Notes under the pieces: model-generated
Databases searched by the model: none
What the model saw: the letters and a program-made list of their open reading frames with translations, nothing else
Told to the model about the DNA's origin: nothing
NCBI RefSeq assembly: GCF_016909125.1
Contig: NZ_JAFBFD010000004.1
Location: 35,939-99,938 of the forward strand
From: Enterococcus lemanii
GTDB lineage: Bacteria > Bacillota > Bacilli > Lactobacillales > Enterococcaceae
Reading direction: 5' to 3'
DNA: 64,000 nucleotides
Shown here: positions 9,121 to 16,061 of the stretch, piece after piece
How the letters are laid out: every line of letters starts with the position of its first letter
Position numbering within the stretch: position 1 is the first letter of the stretch
Position numbers and translations under genes: made by a program

Positions 9121-9351
9121 GGAAATTTCCTCCTAAAATTAAATGAAAAGTTTCATTTTATCTTGAAACATCAACGCCTATATCATAGCACTTTTGAATT
9201 GAATTTTCTAGACACTTAGTAAAAAGATTCACAGTTTTATTGAAAATTAATGAATGTTTTCATTTTTAAGCATTTTTTCAAAAAAAGAAGGAAAAGTCGT
9301 GTGAATAACAGAATCGCAACTCCCCGTTGACAAGATGACAAGTGCGTTTTC

Positions 9352-9380
9352 TTGTGTGTAAATCGCGAAATCCGTATACT
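9352..9380 (+). promoter_or_regulatory. candidate promoter of the first XRE gene
   Basis: TTGTGT (9352-9357), a 17-bp spacer and TATACT (9375-9380), 36 bases before the ATG. The -35 match is weak. The 296-base gap 9121-9416 otherwise holds only AT-rich sequence upstream of gpmI. Confidence 0.45.
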
Positions 9381-9416
9381 TCTAAGTGAAAAGGAAGAAA
9401 AAAGGAGGAAAAGAAA

Positions 9417-10391
9417 ATGTTAGGGGATAAGATTATGCACCACCGAAAAAAAGCAGGGTGGACACAAGAAGAATTTGCCGAAAAATTAAATGTGTCTCGT
9501 CAGTCCGTTTCAAAATGGGAAGGCAATCAATCGATTCCCGATGTGAATAAACTTTTACAAATCAGTGAACTATTCGGAGTGAGTGTTGATTATTTATTAA
9601 AAGAAGCATTAGTGGAGCCGGAATTTTTAGAAGGTGAAGAGGACACGGGTATTCGTCAAGTTTCATTAGAAGAAACGAATCAATATATTGAAATTAGTGA
9701 AAAAGCCGCTAAGAAAATTGGCCTTGGCGTCAGCTTATGTATTTTATCACCAACCGCTTTGATGTTCCTCATTGCAGCCAGTGAGAATCGTTGGTTAAAT
9801 CTATCGAGTAATTTTGCAGTTGGAATCGGGATGGTTTTCTTATTAATGATGGTTGCAGCGGGGGTTTCACTTTTTGTCAGTGTAGGCGCCCAATTACGTC
9901 AATATGAATTTTTAGAAAATGAAGTTTTTGAAACACAATATGGGGTCCGTCAATTAATAGAAGATAAAAGAGCCAAGTACCAAAGCACTTATACGAAATC
10001 ATTGATTGTAGGAATTGTTTTATGTATTTTAGCCGCCATTCCGTTAATCTCACTCATCTTAGCCGACAGTGAGGCCACACTGGCACTACTTGGCGTTGTT
10101 TTTTTACTAATGATGGTTTCAGCCGGCGTTTATTTGCTTGTTTCTTCAGGTAGCCGTTGGTCGAGTTACGAAAAAATCTTACAAGAAGGAGAATATTCCA
10201 AAAAGAAAAAAGCCAATAAGAAAATGACCGATGCGATATTTGGTAGTTATTGGTTACTAGTAGTGGCTATTTACTTGGGCTATAGTTTTTTTACCATGAA
10301 TTGGGAACGGAGCTGGATAATCTTTCCGGTCGCAGGTGTTTCGTTTGGGGTTTTAGCCATGCTTGTTTCGTTGTTTGAAAAAGAAAAATAA
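9417..10391 (+). CDS. XRE-family regulator with membrane domain
   Basis: 324 residues: an N-terminal helix-turn-helix (residues 5-62, with SRQSVSKWEGNQSIPD), a short acidic linker, then two related membrane modules of two segments each. The second segments are near copies (GMVFLLMMVAAGVSLFVS and GVVFLLMMVSAGVYLLVS), showing an internal duplication. A last hydrophobic pair follows before the C-terminus. Membrane-tethered XRE proteins of this type are common in Firmicutes and often respond to envelope stress; the target here is unknown. AAAGGAGG lies before ATG 9417. Confidence 0.85.
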   Translation: MLGDKIMHHRKKAGWTQEEFAEKLNVSRQSVSKWEGNQSIPDVNKLLQISELFGVSVDYLLKEALVEPEFLEGEEDTGIRQVSLEETNQYIEISEKAAKKIGLGVSLCILSPTALMFLIAASENRWLNLSSNFAVGIGMVFLLMMVAAGVSLFVSVGAQLRQYEFLENEVFETQYGVRQLIEDKRAKYQSTYTKSLIVGIVLCILAAIPLISLILADSEATLALLGVVFLLMMVSAGVYLLVSSGSRWSSYEKILQEGEYSKKKKANKKMTDAIFGSYWLLVVAIYLGYSFFTMNWERSWIIFPVAGVSFGVLAMLVSLFEKEK

Positions 10392-10399
10392 TATTTGTA

Positions 10400-10441
10400 G
10401 CAAAAAAACGAATCCTCCAGTGTCTAGGATTCGTTTTTTTG
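10400..10441 (+). terminator. intrinsic terminator after the first XRE gene
   Basis: A perfect ACGAATCC / GGATTCGT stem bordered by A7 and T7. Confidence 0.85.
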
Positions 10442-10627
10442 CCGTTCGGTGTGGTGGGGTGAGCGATGGTATCCCTTACCTGTGTAAAGAACTCTAGTTG
10501 AATCATATCATCTACAGGATTAGCAGATAAAAGACGGCCAATATTTCCTAGTTCTATTTATATAAAGCTGAACATTGATATGAAAATAATGGTACTTAGT
10601 GTAAAATATTTATAGGGAGGGATAATT

Positions 10628-11158
10628 GTGACTTTAGCTGAACAATTAAAAATTAGTAGAAAAAATAAAGGTTTTTCTCAATCAGAAGTTGCTGAAATAT
10701 TAAATATAACTCGTCAATCTGTTTCTAAATGGGAAACGGGAAAAGGCTATCCAGATATAGATAATCTAGTATTACTGAGCAAGATATACGAAGTTTCTAT
10801 TGACGAACTTTTACATGAAAACGAAATTTTAAAAAAGAAAACTAATGAAAATAACACAATTGTTGAAAGAAATAAGCATAAATTGGAAGAAATCCAGACT
10901 ACTACTAAAGCTGATATGGAAAAGAAAGACGATAGTATTTTACTTTTAATTCTGTCTATTGTCTCTTGTCTTATTCCTTTTTTAGGTTTAGTCATTCCTA
11001 TATTAATTTTGAAATCAAATAAAAAAACGAACAAGCACTATCATTTAATTAAAGTAATTTGCTTGTGTTGCTTCATAGTAAGTGGTTTTAATACTTTTAT
11101 TTTTTTGAATGATACGATTTTTCATATTGGAGAAAAATCAATCCAATTAATCAAATGA
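10628..11158 (+). CDS. XRE-family regulator with two C-terminal membrane segments
   Basis: 176 residues starting at GTG 10628 behind AGGGAGGG. An HTH domain occupies residues 5-62 (TRQSVSKWETGKGYPD), followed by a Lys/Glu-rich linker (about 65-100) and two hydrophobic segments (about 102-125 and 138-158). It resembles the first XRE protein in its DNA-binding part but not in its tail. It is convergent with the next gene and separated by three bases. Target unknown. Confidence 0.8.
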   Translation: MTLAEQLKISRKNKGFSQSEVAEILNITRQSVSKWETGKGYPDIDNLVLLSKIYEVSIDELLHENEILKKKTNENNTIVERNKHKLEEIQTTTKADMEKKDDSILLLILSIVSCLIPFLGLVIPILILKSNKKTNKHYHLIKVICLCCFIVSGFNTFIFLNDTIFHIGEKSIQLIK

Positions 11159-11161
11159 TTT

Positions 11162-11632
11162 TTAAATGCCCGACACATTTAGGTTACTTCCTGAGACGCT
11201 TGCCTGCATGCCACTATAATAAGATATTCCCATCAATTTTCTTGTAATATGATATTTAGCTTGAGTATTATTTACTTTTTCTAATCGAGTGCTAGTGATC
11301 GAGCCCGTAATTGCTCTAGCTGTGCCAGAATGAACGGAAGTAATATTATTGTTAGAAATATTAATTTTGAAGGAGGCACTCCACGAAGCAAAAGAGGTGT
11401 ACTCTACTAAATAGGTCCCATCTTGAATAGCATACGGTTTTCTTCCCTGATTTAACGAGGTGAGGACGACCAGAACTTCACCTTCTTTAGTTTGGATTGT
11501 TTGCTCTTGCCTACTGTCATTTGATAAATCAAATGAAGCAACTGCTTCTAAATGATTTTCCGTAGCATGAATAGGTAATGGGAATAATAAAAAGCAAACG
11601 ATTGCAAATAAACTTAAAATATATTTTTTCAT
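11162..11632 (-). CDS. small secreted protein, possible DUF5626-like
   Basis: 156 residues with a clear signal peptide (KKYILSLFAIVCFLLF, cleavage probably after PIHA-TE) and a mature beta-rich domain of about 130 residues containing SWSASFKINISNNNI and YHITRKLMGISYYSG. There is no Cys, no lipobox and no sortase motif, so it is probably released. I chose the second ATG (11632) because AAGGAG lies 7 bases before it; the first ATG is too close. The fold looks like small Firmicutes proteins of the DUF5626 type, but this is recalled, not checked. Function unknown. Confidence 0.65.
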   Translation of the reverse strand: MKKYILSLFAIVCFLLFPLPIHATENHLEAVASFDLSNDSRQEQTIQTKEGEVLVVLTSLNQGRKPYAIQDGTYLVEYTSFASWSASFKINISNNNITSVHSGTARAITGSITSTRLEKVNNTQAKYHITRKLMGISYYSGMQASVSGSNLNVSGI

Positions 11633-11829
11633 ACTCATTCTCCTTCCGATTTATATAAATTATTGTGTCAGCACTTGCTTTTTTTCTAGAAGCTATTTGT
11701 AGCCAGAGGGCAACGAATGGTTGCATCTTATATAGAACGAGTAAGATGACAATAATCAACTATTACTTTCTTATGAAATCTTGTAAAAGGGATTATGGTT
11801 AATACATTAAAAAGAAAGAAGGTAATAAA

Positions 11830-12456
11830 ATGAAAAAAAGTTTTGTTTTGAGTATGATTGCTGTAATATTAGCTTCAGCTACTCTTCCAAGTATTGGTGG
11901 TATGATTGCATACGCAGATGATATGCGTTCATTAGAAAGTGTCGCACCTGTAGCTGTTACGCAGTATAAACCAACATCTGTGATTAATGTAGTAGAACCT
12001 TATGTAGAGGTAACGAATGATGGTAAAATTGAATTGCAAAACGTTCCTACTTCGGTTTATGAAGAATATCAATTAGACCAATTGCAAGAACATTTTAATC
12101 GTTTAAATGCAGAAGTTGATGCAGGAAATATTAGAATCAATAATGATTTATCCATTGCTACTATTGGAATTTCTCCTAGAACGGTTCATGGAACATGGAC
12201 GTATCACTGGTGGGGTTATGATCAATATTTTGATAATCAAAGAGCTCAACGATTTTCAGCTAATTGCTATTCTGTCGCTGCTGGTGCCACATTAGTTACT
12301 GGGATTGGAGCATGGTTTCCACCAGTTAGTTTTGTTGGAGTTGCTCAAGCTGCTTATTGGACATTGGTCGGTTCACGGGTAGACTATAACAATTTAGGAA
12401 ATGGCGTATATATTGGGGTTACTTGGGCAGCTATATTTAATGTAGAACCTTTATAG
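11830..12456 (+). CDS. secreted hypothetical protein, bacteriocin-like C-terminus
   Basis: 208 residues: signal peptide at 1-30 (cleavage near IAYA-DD), an acidic, helix-forming middle (about 55-105) and a C-terminal part from about residue 120 that is rich in Trp, Tyr and Gly (TWTYHWWGYDQYFDN) and then strongly hydrophobic (AAGATLVTGIGAWFPPVSF). A hydrophobic C-terminal core behind a proregion recalls pore-forming secreted peptides, and a tiny two-segment membrane protein follows 20 bases downstream. I do not recognise the family; a bacteriocin precursor or self-toxic exported protein is only an inference. Confidence 0.6.
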   Translation: MKKSFVLSMIAVILASATLPSIGGMIAYADDMRSLESVAPVAVTQYKPTSVINVVEPYVEVTNDGKIELQNVPTSVYEEYQLDQLQEHFNRLNAEVDAGNIRINNDLSIATIGISPRTVHGTWTYHWWGYDQYFDNQRAQRFSANCYSVAAGATLVTGIGAWFPPVSFVGVAQAAYWTLVGSRVDYNNLGNGVYIGVTWAAIFNVEPL

Positions 12457-12475
12457 TCAAGAAAGGCAGGTTTAT

Positions 12476-12661
12476 ATGAACTCAAATGTAGTGATCGTTA
12501 TATGTATACTTCTTATGCTCTTAGGCTTTGGTTATCTTTTAATGTATCTTCATAAAAAGAAAAAAGGGACTGAAAATGAATCTAGATATAAAATTACTTT
12601 TATGATTTTATTTCTACTGCTAATCGTTCCCTTGACTTATGTATGGTTTGGAAATAGATAA
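12476..12661 (+). CDS. 61-residue membrane protein, candidate immunity protein
   Basis: Two hydrophobic segments (about residues 4-24 and 40-56) are separated by a basic loop HKKKKG. ATG 12476 follows AAAGGCAGG, and the gene lies 20 bases after the secreted protein, so both are probably co-transcribed. Size, topology and position fit an immunity protein for the upstream product, but there is no sequence-family recognition behind this. Confidence 0.55.
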   Translation: MNSNVVIVICILLMLLGFGYLLMYLHKKKKGTENESRYKITFMILFLLLIVPLTYVWFGNR

Positions 12662-12694
12662 AAAATGATTTCTCTTTTAAAGGGGTTATAAGTG

Positions 12695-12832
12695 AGAAAT
12701 AGCCCCTCGAAAAACTTGCGAAAACAAGTTCCTTCTAGTAAAAAATTCTAGCTCTTTGTCAAATAGGACTGATGGCTAAAATCGAGGGGTCTATCACTAG
12801 AAAGTTATTTTCTGTGATAGGTCTCTTTTTCG
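12695..12832 (+). ncRNA. candidate structured RNA closed by an 8-bp stem and ending in a terminator
   Basis: An 8-bp helix CCCCTCGA (12703-12710) with TCGAGGGG (12782-12789) encloses a six-bp hairpin AACTTG/CAAGTT with loop CGAAAA (12713-12730), a CTAG/CTAG hairpin (12735-12751) and a short GTC/GAC hairpin (12758-12769). One base later an intrinsic terminator begins (CTATCAC 12791-12797 with GTGATAG 12814-12820, then a T-rich tail). No open frame covers it. It could be a free small RNA or a structured 3' end of the preceding two-gene transcript; I cannot match it to a named RNA family. Confidence 0.45.
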
Positions 12833-13269
12833 TTATTTTATATTGATTAATCCGTTCATTAAAAAAATTATAGTTCGCATATTTCATAAGATTTAAAGCC
12901 GTAAGACACCTATTTTAATGTTTTAATATGGGTGTTTTTCGCTTCTGTTTTTCCGATAAAATAAGAATAGATTAGGGCATTTCGAATCCTTTAGTCATGA
13001 TTTTCAAGGTTTTGAATGGCGTGTCGGAGTTCAGGATAAAGTGCATGAGACATTGTTCGAATCGTATAAAAAATAAATCGGTGTTCATGAACGGTATGTT
13101 TTTTATATTAATCAAAAAATAGGGCTGAGAAATTATTTTTAACTTCTTCCGCCCTATTAATTATGGAATCTAATAAGTGCCAGACTTTTAACGATTGAAC
13201 ACAGAAAATCGTGCACTTTTATCAATGTTGGAGGCTTCCAACGCATAAGCCATAAATTTATCCGCACCT
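12833..13269. other. gene-poor stretch with hairpins and decayed coding traces
   Basis: No intact gene. Two terminator-like hairpins are visible: about 12905-12939 (ACACC/GGTGT arms, then T5) and 13118-13160 (ATAGGGC/GCCCTAT arms). On the minus strand, about 13012-13125 stays open and ends with a protein-like tail (TMSHALYPELRHAIQNLE) that has no start codon, possibly a remnant of an unknown gene. Together with the transposase fragment on its right this looks like decayed accessory DNA. Confidence 0.5.
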
Positions 13270-13383
13270 TTTTTTGCAGATTTTGATCAACTTGTTAGTT
13301 TAAAAATAAACCCTGAAAATCGTTGGATTAAAAAAGTGGCTCGTATTCCTTGGGCAGAACTAGAAAAGAAATACGCTAAATAA
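13270..13383 (+). pseudogene. transposase N-terminal remnant (IS1182/IS5-like)
   Basis: Reading from about 13273 gives a 36-residue segment with LKINPENRWIKKVARIPW, then ELEKKYAK and TAA at 13381-13383. This pattern (phenylalanine-aspartate start, NPxNRWI, IPWxxxExxYA) is the conserved N-terminus of IS1182-type transposases. The rest of the element and its ends are missing, so it is an immobile relic beside the rhamnogalacturonan island. Confidence 0.65.
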
Positions 13384-13538
13384 AAAAGGCAATGTTGTGC
13401 AACTTCTACGAATGACTTTGAGTGTCTTTGATTTTAAAATAAAAATTAGAGCAATCGCCCGATAAAAGCTCTATTTTTTTGTCGTCTAATTCTGCAAGAA
13501 AAGATAGTGAATAGTCAAAAACTGATATTTAACTTAAT

Positions 13539-13552
13539 GTAAGCGTTTGATA
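13539..13552 (+). promoter_or_regulatory. cre-like catabolite-control site before the first GH105 gene
   Basis: TGTAAGCGTTTGAT fits the core of the CcpA consensus (TGWNANCGNTNWCA) except at the last two positions. It lies 36 bases before the ATG of the rhamnogalacturonyl hydrolase, where CcpA binding would repress. Confidence 0.5.
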
Positions 13553-13587
13553 AACTAGGGTTAAGAATAACAAGGAGTGTGTAAGGA

Positions 13588-14691
13588 ATGATTATTAAAG
13601 AAAAAATTTTTGTGGAAAAAGAAATTGTAGAAGAAAAAATTGATTTAATGATGGATAATTTAACCACGATTAAAGATAGTGGCGAATTTTTACTTGATTT
13701 TGATGGCTTGAAGGTCGACGACAAAAGCTGGACGGTTTGGAATTGGCCACAAGGAGTGGGGTTATACGGAATTTATAAAAATTACCGTCATACGAAAAGT
13801 CCGAAAGCTTTAAAAATAGTAAACGACTGGTTTGAAGAACGGATGCTTGAAGGTGCGCCACCAAAAAACGTAAATACCATGGCTCCTCTGTTAACAATGG
13901 CTTATTTATATGAAGATACGCAAGATTCTCGTTATATTCCTTATTTAGAACAATGGGCTCAATGGGTAATGAAAGAAATGCCGCGTACAAAAGACAATGG
14001 CTTGCAACACGCGACTTATGGGCCTGAAAACAAAAATCAATTGTGGGATGATACGTTGATGATGACGGTCTTACCTTTAGCTAAAATCGGAAAGCTTTTA
14101 AACCGCCAAGACTACATTGAAGAAGCGATCCATCAATTCTTAATTCATATTAAATACTTAATGGATAAGAAAACGGGGCTATGGTATCACGGTTGGACCT
14201 TTGAAGGCAATCATAACTATGCGGAAGCTTTATGGGCAAGAGGGAATTGTTGGATTACCATCGCGATTCCTGAGATAATTGAAATTTTAGAGTTAGAAGA
14301 AGGCGATGCTTTTCGGACATTTTTATTAGCGACACTGGAAGCGCAAGTCCATTCGCTAAAACAATACCAACATACTTCAGGGTTATGGCATACTTTAATT
14401 AACGATCCGACTTCTTATTTAGAGTCTTCAGCAACGGCCGGTTTCGCTTATGGTATTTTAAAATCTGTTCATAAAGGTTACTTGCCTGCTTCTTATAAAG
14501 AAGTTGCTTATCAAGCAATTGCAGGATTACTAGAGAAAATTGATGCAACTGGAGAAGTCCAACAAGTTTCAATTGGAACGGGTATGGGAGAAGATCTTGA
14601 TTTTTATCGCAATATTGGGATGACGGCTATGCCATACGGTCAATCGTTAACCGTCCTTTGTTTAACAGAACTTCTCGTTTCTTTTTGTTAA
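13588..14691 (+). CDS. unsaturated rhamnogalacturonyl hydrolase, GH105 (YteR/YesR-like)
   Basis: A 367-residue alpha/alpha-barrel protein that removes the unsaturated galacturonic acid left at the non-reducing end of rhamnogalacturonan oligosaccharides after lyase action. WNWPQGVGLYGIYKNY (from 51), the general acid Asp155 in WDDTLMM and LWARGNCW are the family marks. There is no signal peptide, so it acts in the cytoplasm on imported oligosaccharides. It opens the rhamnogalacturonan island and is preceded by a cre-like site; AAGGAG lies 10 bases upstream. It is followed by a convergent AraC gene. Confidence 0.93.
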   Translation: MIIKEKIFVEKEIVEEKIDLMMDNLTTIKDSGEFLLDFDGLKVDDKSWTVWNWPQGVGLYGIYKNYRHTKSPKALKIVNDWFEERMLEGAPPKNVNTMAPLLTMAYLYEDTQDSRYIPYLEQWAQWVMKEMPRTKDNGLQHATYGPENKNQLWDDTLMMTVLPLAKIGKLLNRQDYIEEAIHQFLIHIKYLMDKKTGLWYHGWTFEGNHNYAEALWARGNCWITIAIPEIIEILELEEGDAFRTFLLATLEAQVHSLKQYQHTSGLWHTLINDPTSYLESSATAGFAYGILKSVHKGYLPASYKEVAYQAIAGLLEKIDATGEVQQVSIGTGMGEDLDFYRNIGMTAMPYGQSLTVLCLTELLVSFC

Positions 14692-14712
14692 AACGAGAAG
14701 CCACTCGAAAAA

Positions 14713-15588
14713 TTAATGGTGCTCAAACTGAATAAACGTGCTTTCTTTTTTTATAAATTCTTTTGGTGTCATGTCAAACTCTTGCTTAAAACTTCGTAAA
14801 AAATGAGTGTAAGAACGAAAACCACAAGCTAAATAAACTTCTGTCGCAAGTTTATTTTTGCGTAGTAATTGTTTACTGTAAAGTAAGCGTTTTTTAAGGA
14901 CGTATTGATGAAAGGTAAACCCTGTCTGACGTTTAAATTCCCGCGATAAATAGTATTTACTATGAAAGAACGTTTGTGCAACGGTATCTAAGGACAAATC
15001 ATTGGCCAAGTTATTTGAAACATAAATCATGAGATCTTGAATCAGTACAGAGTTAGCGGTTTCAATAGGAAGTACGTTTTTAGCTTGGCGAATAGCTAAG
15101 CGGTTAAAGAAAACCATTAATTCAATAAAGGCTTGGTGATACAAAAGGTCTGCCCCGAAATCTTGGGTAGGTGGTTCGTCAAAACGCTTTAAATAATGGC
15201 GCAGTTCATTCACATCACTATCTAAGACTTGGCTATGCGGTTGACCAAATGCTTTGAAGCACTGTTCTAAAGGGCTTTGTGAACTCGTGTGCTTTTTTAA
15301 GTATTCTGCTGTTACAAAAATGTATGTCCGTTCTAATTTAGCCGTCGTTTGTCTAACAAGGCGGTGCAAGTCATTGTAATGAATAAATAGGATACTTCCA
15401 GGCTTTAAGTGGTACTCTTTGCCATCCAAATAAAAAATACTCTCGCCATCAAGCGTGCAATTGATTTCGTAAAAATCATGATAGTGATAAAGTGTTTTAT
15501 CGGCTTTCACTTCATCTTTTACGTGAAAAATTTCAAAAGTATTTGAAAGCATCGTATTGGCTGCTTGGTTGGGTAAAGTTTTTTTCAT
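14713..15588 (-). CDS. AraC-family regulator with cupin sensor domain
   Basis: 291 residues: an N-terminal cupin (about 30-120, with LYHYHDFYEINCTLDGE and HLKPGSILFI) that normally binds a sugar, and a C-terminal pair of helix-turn-helix motifs (about 190-285, ending FDMTPKEFIKK). ATG 15588 follows AAGGAGG; the longer frame runs into the divergent promoter. It is divergent from rhaM and the CE12-GH42 gene, so it probably activates that unit in response to rhamnose or a rhamnogalacturonan product (inference). Confidence 0.88.
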   Translation of the reverse strand: MKKTLPNQAANTMLSNTFEIFHVKDEVKADKTLYHYHDFYEINCTLDGESIFYLDGKEYHLKPGSILFIHYNDLHRLVRQTTAKLERTYIFVTAEYLKKHTSSQSPLEQCFKAFGQPHSQVLDSDVNELRHYLKRFDEPPTQDFGADLLYHQAFIELMVFFNRLAIRQAKNVLPIETANSVLIQDLMIYVSNNLANDLSLDTVAQTFFHSKYYLSREFKRQTGFTFHQYVLKKRLLYSKQLLRKNKLATEVYLACGFRSYTHFLRSFKQEFDMTPKEFIKKESTFIQFEHH

Positions 15589-15612
15589 CGAATCGACCTC
15601 CTTTTTCTCTTC

Positions 15613-15641
15613 ATTATAAGTTGAAAAAGAAGAAGGAGCAA
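15613..15641 (-). promoter_or_regulatory. promoter of the araC-type gene
   Basis: On the minus strand TTGCTC (15636-15641) and a perfect TATAAT (15613-15618) are separated by 17 bp, 25 bases before the ATG. Confidence 0.65.
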
Positions 15642-15698
15642 GATTTGCTAGTTTTTCATTCATCACAAACAAATAAAGTATACGAGGAGAAAATGGCT

Positions 15699-16028
15699 AT
15701 GATTAAAAAAATGTTTAAAATGCAACTATTACCAGGTTTTAAAGAAGAATACGAAAAACGGCATCAACTGCTTTGGCCGGAAATGCGTGAAGCGCTGAAA
15801 GAACATGGTGCCAAACACTACGTCATTTATCTAGATGAAGCAACCAATGCCTTAATCGGTTATTTGGAAATTGAGGAAGAAGAAAGATGGCAAAAAATGA
15901 AAGATACAGCGATTAATCGCAAATGGTGGGACTATATGGCAGATATTATGGAAACCAACCCAGATCATTCTCCAATTACACAAGATTTAGTCGAAGTGTT
16001 CAGTTTATATGAAAAAGAAAAGAGATAG
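15699..16028 (+). CDS. rhaM: L-rhamnose mutarotase
   Basis: A 109-residue dimeric ferredoxin-like protein that interconverts alpha- and beta-L-rhamnose. Family features are FKMQLLPGFKEEYEKRH, LWPEM, the core HYVIYLDE and WWDYMADIMETNPDHSP. ATG 15699 is chosen because GAGGAG then lies 9 bases upstream; the ATG at 15693 is too close. It begins a unit with the CE12-GH42 gene 33 bases downstream. No rhamnose isomerase, kinase or aldolase is present in the window, so the rest of rhamnose catabolism must lie elsewhere. Confidence 0.93.
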   Translation: MIKKMFKMQLLPGFKEEYEKRHQLLWPEMREALKEHGAKHYVIYLDEATNALIGYLEIEEEERWQKMKDTAINRKWWDYMADIMETNPDHSPITQDLVEVFSLYEKEKR

Positions 16029-16061
16029 ATTTGTTAAGAGAAAAAAATGGAGGAATAAAAA

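Noticed and set aside
9417..11158. Two adjacent XRE genes as phage repressor/antirepressor
   Set aside because: No integrase, structural or lysis genes are nearby and both proteins have membrane segments, so prophage origin is not indicated.
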